NCBI GenBank assembly: GCA_030681615.1
Contig: JAUXSA010000016.1
Location: 1-64,000 of the forward strand
DNA length: 64,000 nucleotides
Direction of reading: 5' to 3'
From: Bacteroidota bacterium
GTDB taxonomy: Bacteria > Bacteroidota > Bacteroidia > B-17B0 > Aurantibacillaceae
Shown here: positions 42,171-49,396 of the stretch, piece after piece
Layout of the letters: each line of letters begins with the position of its first letter
Position numbering within the stretch: the stretch's first letter is position 1
Notes under the pieces: model-generated
Told to the model about the DNA's origin: nothing
What the model saw: only the letters and a program-made list of their open reading frames with translations
The model's database searches: none
Made by a program: the position numbers and the translations under genes

Positions 42171-43814
42171 TTAACTCGCACAACAACTTAATTTCGTGAT
42201 ATCGGATGTAAATCCAATTGACGCAAGCTTAACGCCTTCCGATAAGGTTAAGTAAGGATGTAAAGTAGATACAAGATCTTTTACTTTTATCCCATACTTT
42301 ATAGCAAGGTTTATTTCCATTGTAAGTTCGCTGCCTTCGGGGGCTACTATTCTTGCGCCAATCAATTGGTCGGTTTCAGTATTGCGTATCAACTTAATAA
42401 ATCCTCTTGTATCTAATGCCGCAAGAGAACGAGGAACTTCAGTTAAAGGCAATACACTAATCTGATATGGAATCTTGTTCTTTTCTGCTTCCTTTTCATC
42501 CATGCCAACGCCTGCTACTTGGGGATCAGTAAAAACTACCCAAGGCAAAGCAGTGAATTCAACTTTAAGTTGGGTTCCTTGAAAAGCATTACTTACAGCA
42601 ATATTCCCCTCATACGCAGCTGTATAAACAAAAGGAGGCAAATTTGTAACATCACCAACAGCAAAAACATTCGGAACGTTTGTTTCTAAATGTTCATTGA
42701 CTTTTATATGTCCGTTTGTATTAAGCTCTAAGCCAATTTTGTGTGGCGCTAATTTTTCAATATTGGCTTTTATTCCTGTAGCAACCAAGATATGAGAGGT
42801 TTCCAAAGTTGCCTTTTTACCTGACTTAGAATATTCAAGTTTAATTTTATCCCCATCTTTTGAAACTCTTTCGATATTGGTTCCGGTAAGAATATTTATT
42901 CCTTCAGCAATTAAATGCTTAGAAAGTTCATCTGTAACATCTTTTGCTTCTTTTGATAAGATATTTTCAGATCGTTGTAAAATTGTTACTTCTGTTCCAA
43001 AACGTTGATACGCTTGTGCAATTTCTAAAGCTATATAGCCTGCTCCTAAAATGATAAGTGATTGTGGCAGCTCTTCTAATTCAAATAAACTTTCATTTGT
43101 CAGATAAGGGACTTTCTCGAGTCCTTCGATCTTTGGGATAGCAGTTGTAGAGCCTGTGGCAATAATAAATTTGAGAGCTGAATATTTTTCATTGCCATTT
43201 ACAACAATAGTTTTGGTGTCTTCAAACTGGGCAAAACCTTCAATCACTTTTACAAATTCCAAATCAGTCAAAAGATTGAGGTATTTCTTTTTTTGCAATG
43301 CACTTACCAGTTCTCTTTTCTGCTGTATGATTTGCTTGAAATCAAATGTTGGCTTAACAGGCTTAATTCCCTTAAATGGGGAGTGGGAAGCCTTGTGTAT
43401 GTTTTCTGCTGCACGTATTAAAAATTTAGAGGGTACACAGCCCACATTAACGCAAGTTCCCCCTAATGGCAAACCGCCATTAACTAAAAGTGTTTTTAAT
43501 TTTAGTCCGTTTGCTTTTAAAGCTGCGGAAAAAGCTGAAGAACCGCCACCAATTATTATTAAGTCATAATTATTAGCTTCGTTAGCATCAGTTAGAATGT
43601 TCGAAACCTTGTAATTCCCAATTTTATCAATAGCTTCTATTAGCTCATCTTTAGAAATCTTGTTGGTATCAATTGTAAACTCTCCTTTTCCTTGCTTATA
43701 GCTGATAGACTTATCAATGATCCCTGCTTTACCCTCAAGTTGCTTCTCAATACCTTTAGCACAATGCTCACAAGTCATTCCCGTAATTTCAACTTGAATT
43801 TTTTCCTCTTTCAT
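42171..43814 (-). CDS. merA: Mercuric reductase with N-terminal HMA domain
   Basis: A 547-residue flavoenzyme that reduces Hg2+ to volatile Hg0 with NADPH. The HMA domain at 1-68 has GMTCEHC (C15, C18). The FAD motif is LIIIGGGSSAFSAALKA, and the redox-active pair C121/C126 is in GGTCVNVGCVPSK. NVFAVGDVTNLPPFVYTAAYEG is standard, as is HPYLTLSEGVKLASIGFTSDITKLSCCAS, with the C-terminal vicinal Cys pair that is diagnostic for MerA over other disulfide oxidoreductases. It is the last intact enzyme gene of the mer operon; no merB is present. Confidence 0.96.
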   Translation of the reverse strand: MKEEKIQVEITGMTCEHCAKGIEKQLEGKAGIIDKSISYKQGKGEFTIDTNKISKDELIEAIDKIGNYKVSNILTDANEANNYDLIIIGGGSSAFSAALKANGLKLKTLLVNGGLPLGGTCVNVGCVPSKFLIRAAENIHKASHSPFKGIKPVKPTFDFKQIIQQKRELVSALQKKKYLNLLTDLEFVKVIEGFAQFEDTKTIVVNGNEKYSALKFIIATGSTTAIPKIEGLEKVPYLTNESLFELEELPQSLIILGAGYIALEIAQAYQRFGTEVTILQRSENILSKEAKDVTDELSKHLIAEGINILTGTNIERVSKDGDKIKLEYSKSGKKATLETSHILVATGIKANIEKLAPHKIGLELNTNGHIKVNEHLETNVPNVFAVGDVTNLPPFVYTAAYEGNIAVSNAFQGTQLKVEFTALPWVVFTDPQVAGVGMDEKEAEKNKIPYQISVLPLTEVPRSLAALDTRGFIKLIRNTETDQLIGARIVAPEGSELTMEINLAIKYGIKVKDLVSTLHPYLTLSEGVKLASIGFTSDITKLSCCAS

Positions 43815-43844
43815 TAAGTTTGATTTAATTTTTAATAATAAAAT

Positions 43845-44072
43845 TTATTTCTTGTTACAGCTTTCGTTTCCTTTTTTATCTTTCTCACAACAGGATTTTT
43901 TACCATCCTTCTCGCACTTTTCCTTTTTCAATGTTTGATACTCCTCAAAAAAACCAGCTACGCTATCAGCTCGTTCCTTCCCTATGTGTTTAACATATAT
44001 CTGGTATCCATCCTTTCTCCATTTTTCATTAGTTTCCTCAGATTTTAGCTCATCGCAAGTTCTTACAACCAC
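43845..44072 (-). CDS. Small Cys-rich protein in the mer operon, unknown
   Basis: A 75-residue product from GTG 44072, the first base of which is the last base of the upstream stop codon (TAGTG), so it is translationally coupled. The N-terminal part is VVRTCDELKSEETNEKWRKDGYQIYVKHIGKERADSVAGFFEEYQTLKK. The tail KCEKDGKKSCCEKDKKGNESCNKK holds four cysteines among lysines and acidic residues. I do not recognise it. The tail suits binding of soft metal; a cytoplasmic mercury-buffering role is inference. Confidence 0.6.
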   Translation of the reverse strand: MVVRTCDELKSEETNEKWRKDGYQIYVKHIGKERADSVAGFFEEYQTLKKEKCEKDGKKSCCEKDKKGNESCNKK

Positions 44073-44623
44073 TAATTCCTTTTTAAATATGCCTCTAAGT
44101 CGTTTTTAATTGCTGCCTTCTCTGTCTCATTAATAATTCCTTTGTCTTGTGCGAACTTGGTTAAATCTTCTGCAATCACTCCTGCCTCTTCAAGACTTAA
44201 ATTATCTACCTCCATTCCTTTATACCACTGATCCTTTTTCATGCTTGCCACATAGTCAGCAATTTCTTTATCATTTGAAATTAACTTAGCATCAATAGCA
44301 TTCTTTTTAAAAAGAGGCTGGATTGAATTTTCTCTCGCACCTCCATCGGTAGCAGTTGCATCCCAAATGATAGCGATAATAGTTCCGGCTCTGTTTGACC
44401 ATGACTCTTTTATTTGCTTTTCTTTTTCGGTATCCATAAAGAAAGGCTTGATACGACTTCCACAACCTATCTCAGGAGCAGCTCCACATACTAATGGAAC
44501 CTCATAGAAGGAAATAATATTTCCTTCTTCTGTTGTTGTGTTTTCCCCACCGCATCCGGGTACAGATACTATTGCAATTGTAACAGCAATAATTGAGAGA
44601 AATTTTAGGATTGTTTTTTTCAT
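44072..44623 (-). CDS. Lipoprotein in the mer operon, unknown
   Basis: A 183-residue protein with a lipoprotein signal (MKKTILKFLSIIAVTIAIVSVPGC, lipobox VPGC). The mature start holds a two-Cys segment, ISFYEVPLVCGAAPEIGCGSRIKPFFMDTEKEKQIKESWSNRAGTIIAIIWDATATDGG. The rest is helical and ends LTKFAQDKGIINETEKAAIKNDLEAYLKRN. I do not recognise the family. It is placed 6 bp after merTP and coupled to the next small Cys-rich gene. That points to an accessory periplasmic mercury protein, which is inference from context and the cysteines. Confidence 0.65.
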   Translation of the reverse strand: MKKTILKFLSIIAVTIAIVSVPGCGGENTTTEEGNIISFYEVPLVCGAAPEIGCGSRIKPFFMDTEKEKQIKESWSNRAGTIIAIIWDATATDGGARENSIQPLFKKNAIDAKLISNDKEIADYVASMKKDQWYKGMEVDNLSLEEAGVIAEDLTKFAQDKGIINETEKAAIKNDLEAYLKRN

Positions 44624-44629
44624 TGCCTT

Positions 44630-45247
44630 TTATTTTTTTATTTCTGAGTGTGTAACCTTATAACCTGTAGAATTAATTGCTTTTTCAATTTCAGCAATGT
44701 TAGTTTCTGTAATATCAAATTGAACTTCTGCATTTGCATTTTCAAATGACGCTTCGGCTTTTATTATTCCATCAAGTTTATTGATTTCGTGCTTAACACT
44801 TTCCGTACAGGCTTCACAATCCATTCCACTGATTTTGAAAACAGAGATCTGAATATTGTTTTTATCAACAACAATAATTTGCTTTTCATTTTTCGGAAAG
44901 AATATGCTTGAGTAATAAGGAAATGCAAGCATCAACGCTGCAAACACCGTTACAATCAATAAAAACTTTTTAGATTGCAAGAAAGATGGTTTTTCATCCT
45001 CTTCGCAAGCACAATCAATTTCTTCTTTAGTTCGAGGTTTTAATTTCTGATACCAAGCAAATCCTAAAACGAGAACTGTTAATCCAATTAAATATGGTCT
45101 TGCAGGTTCAATCCACGAAAATGCAGAAGCAGCACCGCTTGCACCCGCAATCAAGGCTAAAACAGGCGTGATGCAACATAAGGAGGCAGCAATAGCGGAT
45201 ATAACTCCCGCACCCATTAATCCTTTAGACGTGTTTTTAGTTTTCAT
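44630..45247 (-). CDS. merT: Mercuric transport fusion protein MerTP
   Basis: A 205-residue membrane protein joining MerT and MerP. The MerT part has helix one with the mercury-binding vicinal pair, GAGVISAIAASLCCITPVLALIAG, then a second helix (PYLIGLTVLVLGFAWYQKLKP) and a Cys pair in the loop (EEIDCACEEDEK). A third helix leads to a periplasmic MerP-like HMA domain (ISVFKISGMDCEACTESVKHEINKLDGIIKAEASFENANAEVQFD). It takes up Hg2+ and hands it to MerA. It overlaps the arsR-type regulator gene by 11 bp. The fusion form is typical of Bacteroidota. Confidence 0.93.
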   Translation of the reverse strand: MKTKNTSKGLMGAGVISAIAASLCCITPVLALIAGASGAASAFSWIEPARPYLIGLTVLVLGFAWYQKLKPRTKEEIDCACEEDEKPSFLQSKKFLLIVTVFAALMLAFPYYSSIFFPKNEKQIIVVDKNNIQISVFKISGMDCEACTESVKHEINKLDGIIKAEASFENANAEVQFDITETNIAEIEKAINSTGYKVTHSEIKK

Positions 45248-45620
45248 CTGATTGCGTTTGTAAATTTTGCTTATTGATATACTTAAAGAAGGGTTTTAAT
45301 ATTTTTAAATGCTCCGCTTTCAATGAGTAATAAATGGTTTGACCAACTTTCCGAGTTACTACAACATTTCCATCCTTCAATTTTCTCAGATGCTGTGAAA
45401 TAGCAGGAATACTCATCCCAAGAATATCACTAATATCGCAAGGACAAAGTTCTTTTTCCTCTTCCATTAAATAAAGAATTTTTAATCGCACCTCATTCCC
45501 TGCAAGAGCAAGAACACCTGAAAGCTGCTCAAAGGATTTCTCATTGGCTTTGACCTTTGCTTTACATTCTTTAATCTGAATTGGGTCAGCTAAGACTCTT
45601 ATGCACGTATTGTTTTCCAT
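45237..45620 (-). CDS. ArsR/SmtB-family repressor of the mer operon
   Basis: A 127-residue winged-helix regulator: LSGVLALAGNEVRLKILYLMEEEKELCPCDISDILGMSIPAISQHLRKLKDGNVVVTRKVGQTIYYSLKAEHL. ELCPCDI is the alpha-3 metal site of ArsR-type sensors (family ELCVCD). In the N terminus, NTC and KEC could add thiol ligands. It is the first gene of the mer operon, replacing the MerR regulator used in Proteobacteria. A perfect palindrome over the -33 box upstream fits repression relieved by Hg2+. Confidence 0.9.
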   Translation of the reverse strand: MENNTCIRVLADPIQIKECKAKVKANEKSFEQLSGVLALAGNEVRLKILYLMEEEKELCPCDISDILGMSIPAISQHLRKLKDGNVVVTRKVGQTIYYSLKAEHLKILKPFFKYINKQNLQTQSDEN

Positions 45621-45642
45621 AGTTATTGTTTCAAGAACAGTA

Positions 45643-45684
45643 CAAATGTATTGATCTTTTCTTATTTAAGCAAATACTTAAATA
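45643..45684 (-). promoter_or_regulatory. mer promoter with ArsR-type operator over the -33 box
   Basis: TATTTAAG-N6-CTTAAATA (45663-45684) is a perfect 8-bp inverted repeat. On the minus strand its spacer contributes TTTG, which stands 20 bp before a perfect -7 box TACATTTG (45650-45643). The operator thus covers -33, and bound ArsR-type protein would block polymerase. The start codon is 22 bp after the -7 box. Confidence 0.8.
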
Positions 45685-45794
45685 TATTTAACTAAAGGCA
45701 CTTCCTTTACACTTTCAGCATTGTACATTTGGTATAAAATCAGTTCTAAGGCATATTATCCCGTTGCTGGCTGAGTCAGACAATCTATTTTCAC

Positions 45795-46595
45795 TTACCG
45801 TTTCCTTTTCCCTTCTACTAAAGACATTGTATAGTCTTTATAAGCGTCCTTAATGCTGTTAAATATCTTAGGTTCATAATCATTTTTTGACTTATGAATG
45901 CTTGATGAGTGGTTACTTTGCCAGTTTTTGCTTAAATCAATATCAAAAATATTTGCTAATGATTCCACAATTTTCGTTATTTCTCCCTTCCCATTATTTA
46001 TAAATCCGGAAGAGTGTAGTCCGTAAATTAGTTGAACAAATTCGTTTCTATTTTCTCTACTTCCTGTCCATTTAATTAAAGCAGAATTATTTATAGATGC
46101 CTGCGCAGCTTTTTCATTTTCAACCTGAATTTCTTTTGTTAATGAAGGTAGAATATCACTTTTAATGAATAGAACCCTTAAATTTTTCTCTATTTCCTTA
46201 AAAGCCAGAAATCGGATAAAAAAATGCTTTAGTTTATTTGGGTTCATCACAAATTCCCTCAGTTCCTTTTCTTCATCGCTGATATAAATCGGCAGAGATA
46301 CACCGTTCTCAACCTTTCTAAAATCTAACTCATCTTTGACGTCTTCGCCATAAACTTTGCGAATAAAAAGTAGGACTTCTTCTACGTTTTCTCCTCTTTT
46401 ATAATAGGTTACAAAAGTATCGACCATTTTCTCCTTGTGTTCACCTGCGACCTGTATTACATTTAAAAAGGCAAATTCTCTTTCAATTTCGCTCCGGACA
46501 AATTCTTTATCCTTTGCTTTATTGTACCGTTTTTCAATGTTGCGCTCAGCCATTACACTATAACGATTAAGCAATTCTTCAAATGTCTGTTTCAT
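45795..46595 (-). CDS. RteC-domain protein, divergent from the WYL regulator
   Basis: I choose ATG 46595 (266 residues). The frame extends 37 codons upstream, but that would run across the shared operator into the WYL gene. The C-terminal 95 residues match the RteC domain of Bacteroides conjugative transposons: LIKWTGSRENRNEFVQLIYGLHSSGFINNGKGEITKIVESLANIFDIDLSKN. The N-terminal part is charged and helical (KQTFEELLNRYSVMAERNIEKRYNKAKDKEFVRSEIEREFAFLN). RteC controls excision genes in CTnDOT-like elements. Here it faces a defence-type operon, which points to mobile-element ancestry or a regulatory role. Confidence 0.8.
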   Translation of the reverse strand: MKQTFEELLNRYSVMAERNIEKRYNKAKDKEFVRSEIEREFAFLNVIQVAGEHKEKMVDTFVTYYKRGENVEEVLLFIRKVYGEDVKDELDFRKVENGVSLPIYISDEEKELREFVMNPNKLKHFFIRFLAFKEIEKNLRVLFIKSDILPSLTKEIQVENEKAAQASINNSALIKWTGSRENRNEFVQLIYGLHSSGFINNGKGEITKIVESLANIFDIDLSKNWQSNHSSSIHKSKNDYEPKIFNSIKDAYKDYTMSLVEGKRKR

Positions 46596-46635
46596 AATCA
46601 ATTCTTTAGAGTTGGCACAAAATAACAAAAGGTCA

Positions 46636-46666
46636 TTGTCAATTTCCGTCAAAAGGTATATATTTA
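46636..46666. promoter_or_regulatory. Divergent control region: 17-bp WYL-associated operator and WYL promoter
   Basis: TTGTCAATTTCCGTCAA at 46636-46652 is the exact reverse complement of TTGACGGAAATTGACAA at 47583-47599. For the WYL gene, TTG at its edge and TATATTTA (46659-46666) form a near-consensus -33/-7 pair, so the operator lies between them. On the minus strand TTATTTTG begins 24 bp after the TTG of the element, giving the probable -7 of the RteC gene. Confidence 0.7.
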
Positions 46667-46682
46667 CTTTAAATACAGGCAC

Positions 46683-47582
46683 ATGAACGATCAGGCAAAA
46701 TTTCAAAGGATGTTGGAAATACTTATGAAGTTATCCGGCAGTTATGGATATAGTGTTAAACAACTTGCTGAAGATTTTGAATCATCCGAAAGAACTATAT
46801 ACAGGTACTTGACAACTTTTAAAAATGCTGGATTTCTATTAGATAATCACAATGGGTATTTTAAAATAGATAAAAAGTCTCCGGATTATAAAGACCTGAG
46901 TAAGCTAATTCATTTCTCGGAAGAAGAAGCACACGTCCTAAGCAAAGCAATTCATTTAATTGATGATGAAAGTAAATTCAAGAATGATTTGTATGAAAAA
47001 CTGTATGTCCTTTTCGATTCGGACAAGGCGGTAAATAAGATTGTGAGAAAGGAGAGTTCCGAGAATGTTATAAGTCTAAAAGGAGCAATTAAAAACAAGG
47101 AGCAGGTAATTTTTCATGGATATAGATCATCTAATAGCGATAATATCCGAGATCGGCTATTAGAGCCATTTGCCTTCACATCAAATTACAACTATGTGTG
47201 GTGTTACGATATCGAGGCTAAATCATCTAAAACTTTTAAAGTTGCCCGGATTAAAGAGGTAAAAATAACTGATAAGAAATGGAAGAATGAGAAGCTTCAT
47301 AAACGTAATGAAATTGATGTATTTAGGATTGGTGGGGAGAAAACTATTCCGGTAAAACTCACATTAAGCCTTATGGCTTATAATCTTTTACTAGAAGAAT
47401 ACCCTCTATCTGAAAAATTTTTAATGAAAAGCAAGGATAATAAGTACAAATTTGATGGATGGGTCTGTGATTTTAACGGTGTAGGGCGGTTTGTATTAGG
47501 TATGATAGATCAAGTAGAGATAATAAGTCCAAAAAGCTTAAAAGACTATTTAAACGGTAAAATAAAGAATAAACGATTTTAA
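46683..47582 (+). CDS. HTH-WYL transcriptional regulator of the defence operon
   Basis: A 299-residue protein. An N-terminal HTH_11-type winged helix (MNDQAKFQRMLEILMKLSGSYGYSVKQLAEDFESSERTIYRYLTTFKNAGFLL) is followed by a WYL domain (VIFHGYRSSNSDNIRDRLLEPFAFTSNYNYVWCYDIEAKSSKTFKVARIKEVKIT) and a WYL C-terminal extension. WYL proteins (BrxR, CapW and relatives) sense a nucleic-acid ligand or damage and often repress defence operons. Its stop codon is followed at once by one copy of the 17-bp element, and the other copy is in its own promoter, so it very probably binds that element. Confidence 0.88.
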   Translation: MNDQAKFQRMLEILMKLSGSYGYSVKQLAEDFESSERTIYRYLTTFKNAGFLLDNHNGYFKIDKKSPDYKDLSKLIHFSEEEAHVLSKAIHLIDDESKFKNDLYEKLYVLFDSDKAVNKIVRKESSENVISLKGAIKNKEQVIFHGYRSSNSDNIRDRLLEPFAFTSNYNYVWCYDIEAKSSKTFKVARIKEVKITDKKWKNEKLHKRNEIDVFRIGGEKTIPVKLTLSLMAYNLLLEEYPLSEKFLMKSKDNKYKFDGWVCDFNGVGRFVLGMIDQVEIISPKSLKDYLNGKIKNKRF

Positions 47583-47617
47583 TTGACGGAAATTGACAAA
47601 CAGCGGCTGTAATTTTG
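47583..47617 (+). promoter_or_regulatory. Operator and promoter of the SMC/nuclease operon
   Basis: TTGACGGAAATTGACAA (47583-47599) begins one base after the WYL stop codon. TAATTTTG (47610-47617) is a perfect TANNTTTG -7 box, 24 bp after the TTG of the element, the same distance and orientation as at the RteC promoter. The first ATG of the operon follows 17 bp later. Confidence 0.75.
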
Positions 47618-47633
47618 AACTTAGCAATAACGA

Positions 47634-48824
47634 ATGTTAACCTTTAACTCCATAAAAGAACTTATCAAAAGCTTGGATTGGTCAAAAGACCTTCTATCCG
47701 AGATGTTTGAGAAACGGAATTCCTTTTCATATAAATATGAAATGGCTCTGGAAATTTTGGAGGAAGACAGAATTGAAAAGCTAATCGAAAAAGAAGTTCT
47801 CCGGAGGAATGGTGCTTTTCTTGAGATAGATGAAAAATACCTCCAATTTTTTGAGTTGGTTTTAGAAGTCAACGAGCAAGTAAGCACAGCCTTTATTCAC
47901 GAAAATATCCAATATGTAAAAGAAAGCATCAATTACTATTTAAAGGAGAACGGCTCGGATAAGCAGTATTCTTATTTAAAAGTGATTAAATCCTCATTAC
48001 AAAAAATTGGAAGGATAACTCATCGAAGTATTATTGACCTTAATAGAAATATTGAAAACACATTTAAAACGGAACCCACCTATAAAGTAAAAATTGCAAA
48101 GCTTGAGAATTTTGACATCAAAAGAAAGGACATAGAATTTCTCATTCAACAAACTGAGAAATTAGTTACGGAAGAAGAACTTACTTTCTTTAAAGCTGCA
48201 TTGGACGAAGAGTTAAAACGGATTACTAATTCCTTGAGAATAAAGTTGAATGAAGGGAGACACAATTTAATTGAGACCCAAAAACAAATAATAAATTATT
48301 TAAATCAAATAAAATATCAAAGTGAGTTTATTGAGAAAATAAGGCAAATAAAATATTTAAGGGATCAATTTGAACTGAAGTCTAAAACTAATTTCTTAGA
48401 GGTTCTCTCTAATAACAACTCGGTTATTTTTGAACCAAAATCTTCATATCCGCTGAAATTATCGATAGATTACTTGCAAACAGATGAAGCCTATCAAAGT
48501 ATATTAAAAATAAGTAAAAAGTTTACCAATGGTCACAAAAATATAGCATTAGCAGAAGCAATAGAGGATTCTTATTTGGTAACCGAAACAGAAGAAGAAA
48601 TTTTTATCAATTTGGAAGAAGTGAAAAATGGCTTCATGGCTTCAGGCAATAATCTATATGACTTTGTACAGAGTTATCGTTTCCCTAAGGATGTTTCATT
48701 TGAGGAGCGGTTAACTTTTTTCTGTCAGATGATCTCACAATACGAAAGCGAGTTTAACATCGCTGATACATACAATAAGAAAAATGAAATAGAGTTCGTA
48801 ATGGTTTACCCCAAAAATAATTAA
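47634..48824 (+). CDS. Kleisin-like subunit of a Wadjet/Mks-type SMC complex (JetA/MksF position)
   Basis: A 396-residue, mostly helical protein, first gene of the operon. Residues 1-90 look like a winged-helix region (ALEILEEDRIEKLIEKEVLRRNGAFLEIDEKYLQFFELVLEVNEQVS). A long helical middle (IEFLIQQTEKLVTEEELTFFKAALDEELKRITNSLRIKLNEGRHNLIETQKQIINYLNQIKY) and a small C-terminal domain follow. This matches the MukF/MksF/JetA plan of N-terminal wHTH, middle helices and C-terminal wHTH that caps the SMC head. There is no diagnostic motif, so the call rests on architecture and on gene order before a MukE-like gene and an SMC ATPase. It is shorter than typical JetA (about 480). Confidence 0.6.
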   Translation: MLTFNSIKELIKSLDWSKDLLSEMFEKRNSFSYKYEMALEILEEDRIEKLIEKEVLRRNGAFLEIDEKYLQFFELVLEVNEQVSTAFIHENIQYVKESINYYLKENGSDKQYSYLKVIKSSLQKIGRITHRSIIDLNRNIENTFKTEPTYKVKIAKLENFDIKRKDIEFLIQQTEKLVTEEELTFFKAALDEELKRITNSLRIKLNEGRHNLIETQKQIINYLNQIKYQSEFIEKIRQIKYLRDQFELKSKTNFLEVLSNNNSVIFEPKSSYPLKLSIDYLQTDEAYQSILKISKKFTNGHKNIALAEAIEDSYLVTETEEEIFINLEEVKNGFMASGNNLYDFVQSYRFPKDVSFEERLTFFCQMISQYESEFNIADTYNKKNEIEFVMVYPKNN

Positions 48825-48826
48825 CT

Positions 48827-49396
48827 ATGAATATTCCTCAAACAGGTGAAATTTTTGAAATACTTAGCAAGGGTCAGTTTATTTCCTCCAATAGTGCTGA
48901 CCATAATTTGCGGAAGTTATATGATATTATAAATGATGAAAATAATTTTGAAGAACTGTGCGATTATTTTCATGCAATAAATTTTATCCTAGAGAGAGGC
49001 GATGAGTATTTCTTTTTCTCAAAATCTGAAATCAAAGCTGAACTTGATAGAAAAATTGAGATAGCATATAAATGGATTGATATTTTAGACTTTTTGAAAG
49101 CGTATGATAATTCTTTCGGCTCCAACTTTCGGTTTGACTACAGCCACATGGCAGGACAAATTGGTAGAGATGTAAACCTCAAGGATAAGTTAGAGGGATT
49201 AAGAAAATACACTGGTGAAGGAAGTTATTTAGAACGAATAAAAAACCTTGTTGGTCTACTTGTAAAGGAAGGATTTGTCGAGTTAGAAAATGAAATTACC
49301 AATCAATACAAAGTTGTTGCTTCTTTCGGATATATGGAAAGACTAGTGAATAGTATTAACATCCCAAATGAATTACAAAATGAGATACCTCAATAA
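48827..49396 (+). CDS. MukE/JetB-like subunit
   Basis: A 189-residue protein starting 2 bp after the kleisin-like gene. It has two winged-helix-like parts: PQTGEIFEILSKGQFISSNSADHNLRKLYDIINDENNFEELCDYFHAINFILERGDEYFFFSKSE, and YLERIKNLVGLLVKEGFVELENEITNQYKVVASFGYMERLVNSI. MukE, MksE and JetB are dimers of such tandem winged helices that bind the kleisin. The EYFFFSKSE strand pair resembles the wing seen in this family (for example GYFYL). Its end overlaps the SMC gene by 17 bp. Assignment is by size, fold pattern and order. Confidence 0.62.
   Translation: MNIPQTGEIFEILSKGQFISSNSADHNLRKLYDIINDENNFEELCDYFHAINFILERGDEYFFFSKSEIKAELDRKIEIAYKWIDILDFLKAYDNSFGSNFRFDYSHMAGQIGRDVNLKDKLEGLRKYTGEGSYLERIKNLVGLLVKEGFVELENEITNQYKVVASFGYMERLVNSINIPNELQNEIPQ

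Noticed and set aside
46596-46706. Upstream in-frame start of the RteC-domain protein
   Set aside because: The extension would cover the shared operator and overlap the WYL gene; its residues do not resemble the family. ATG 46595 is preferred.
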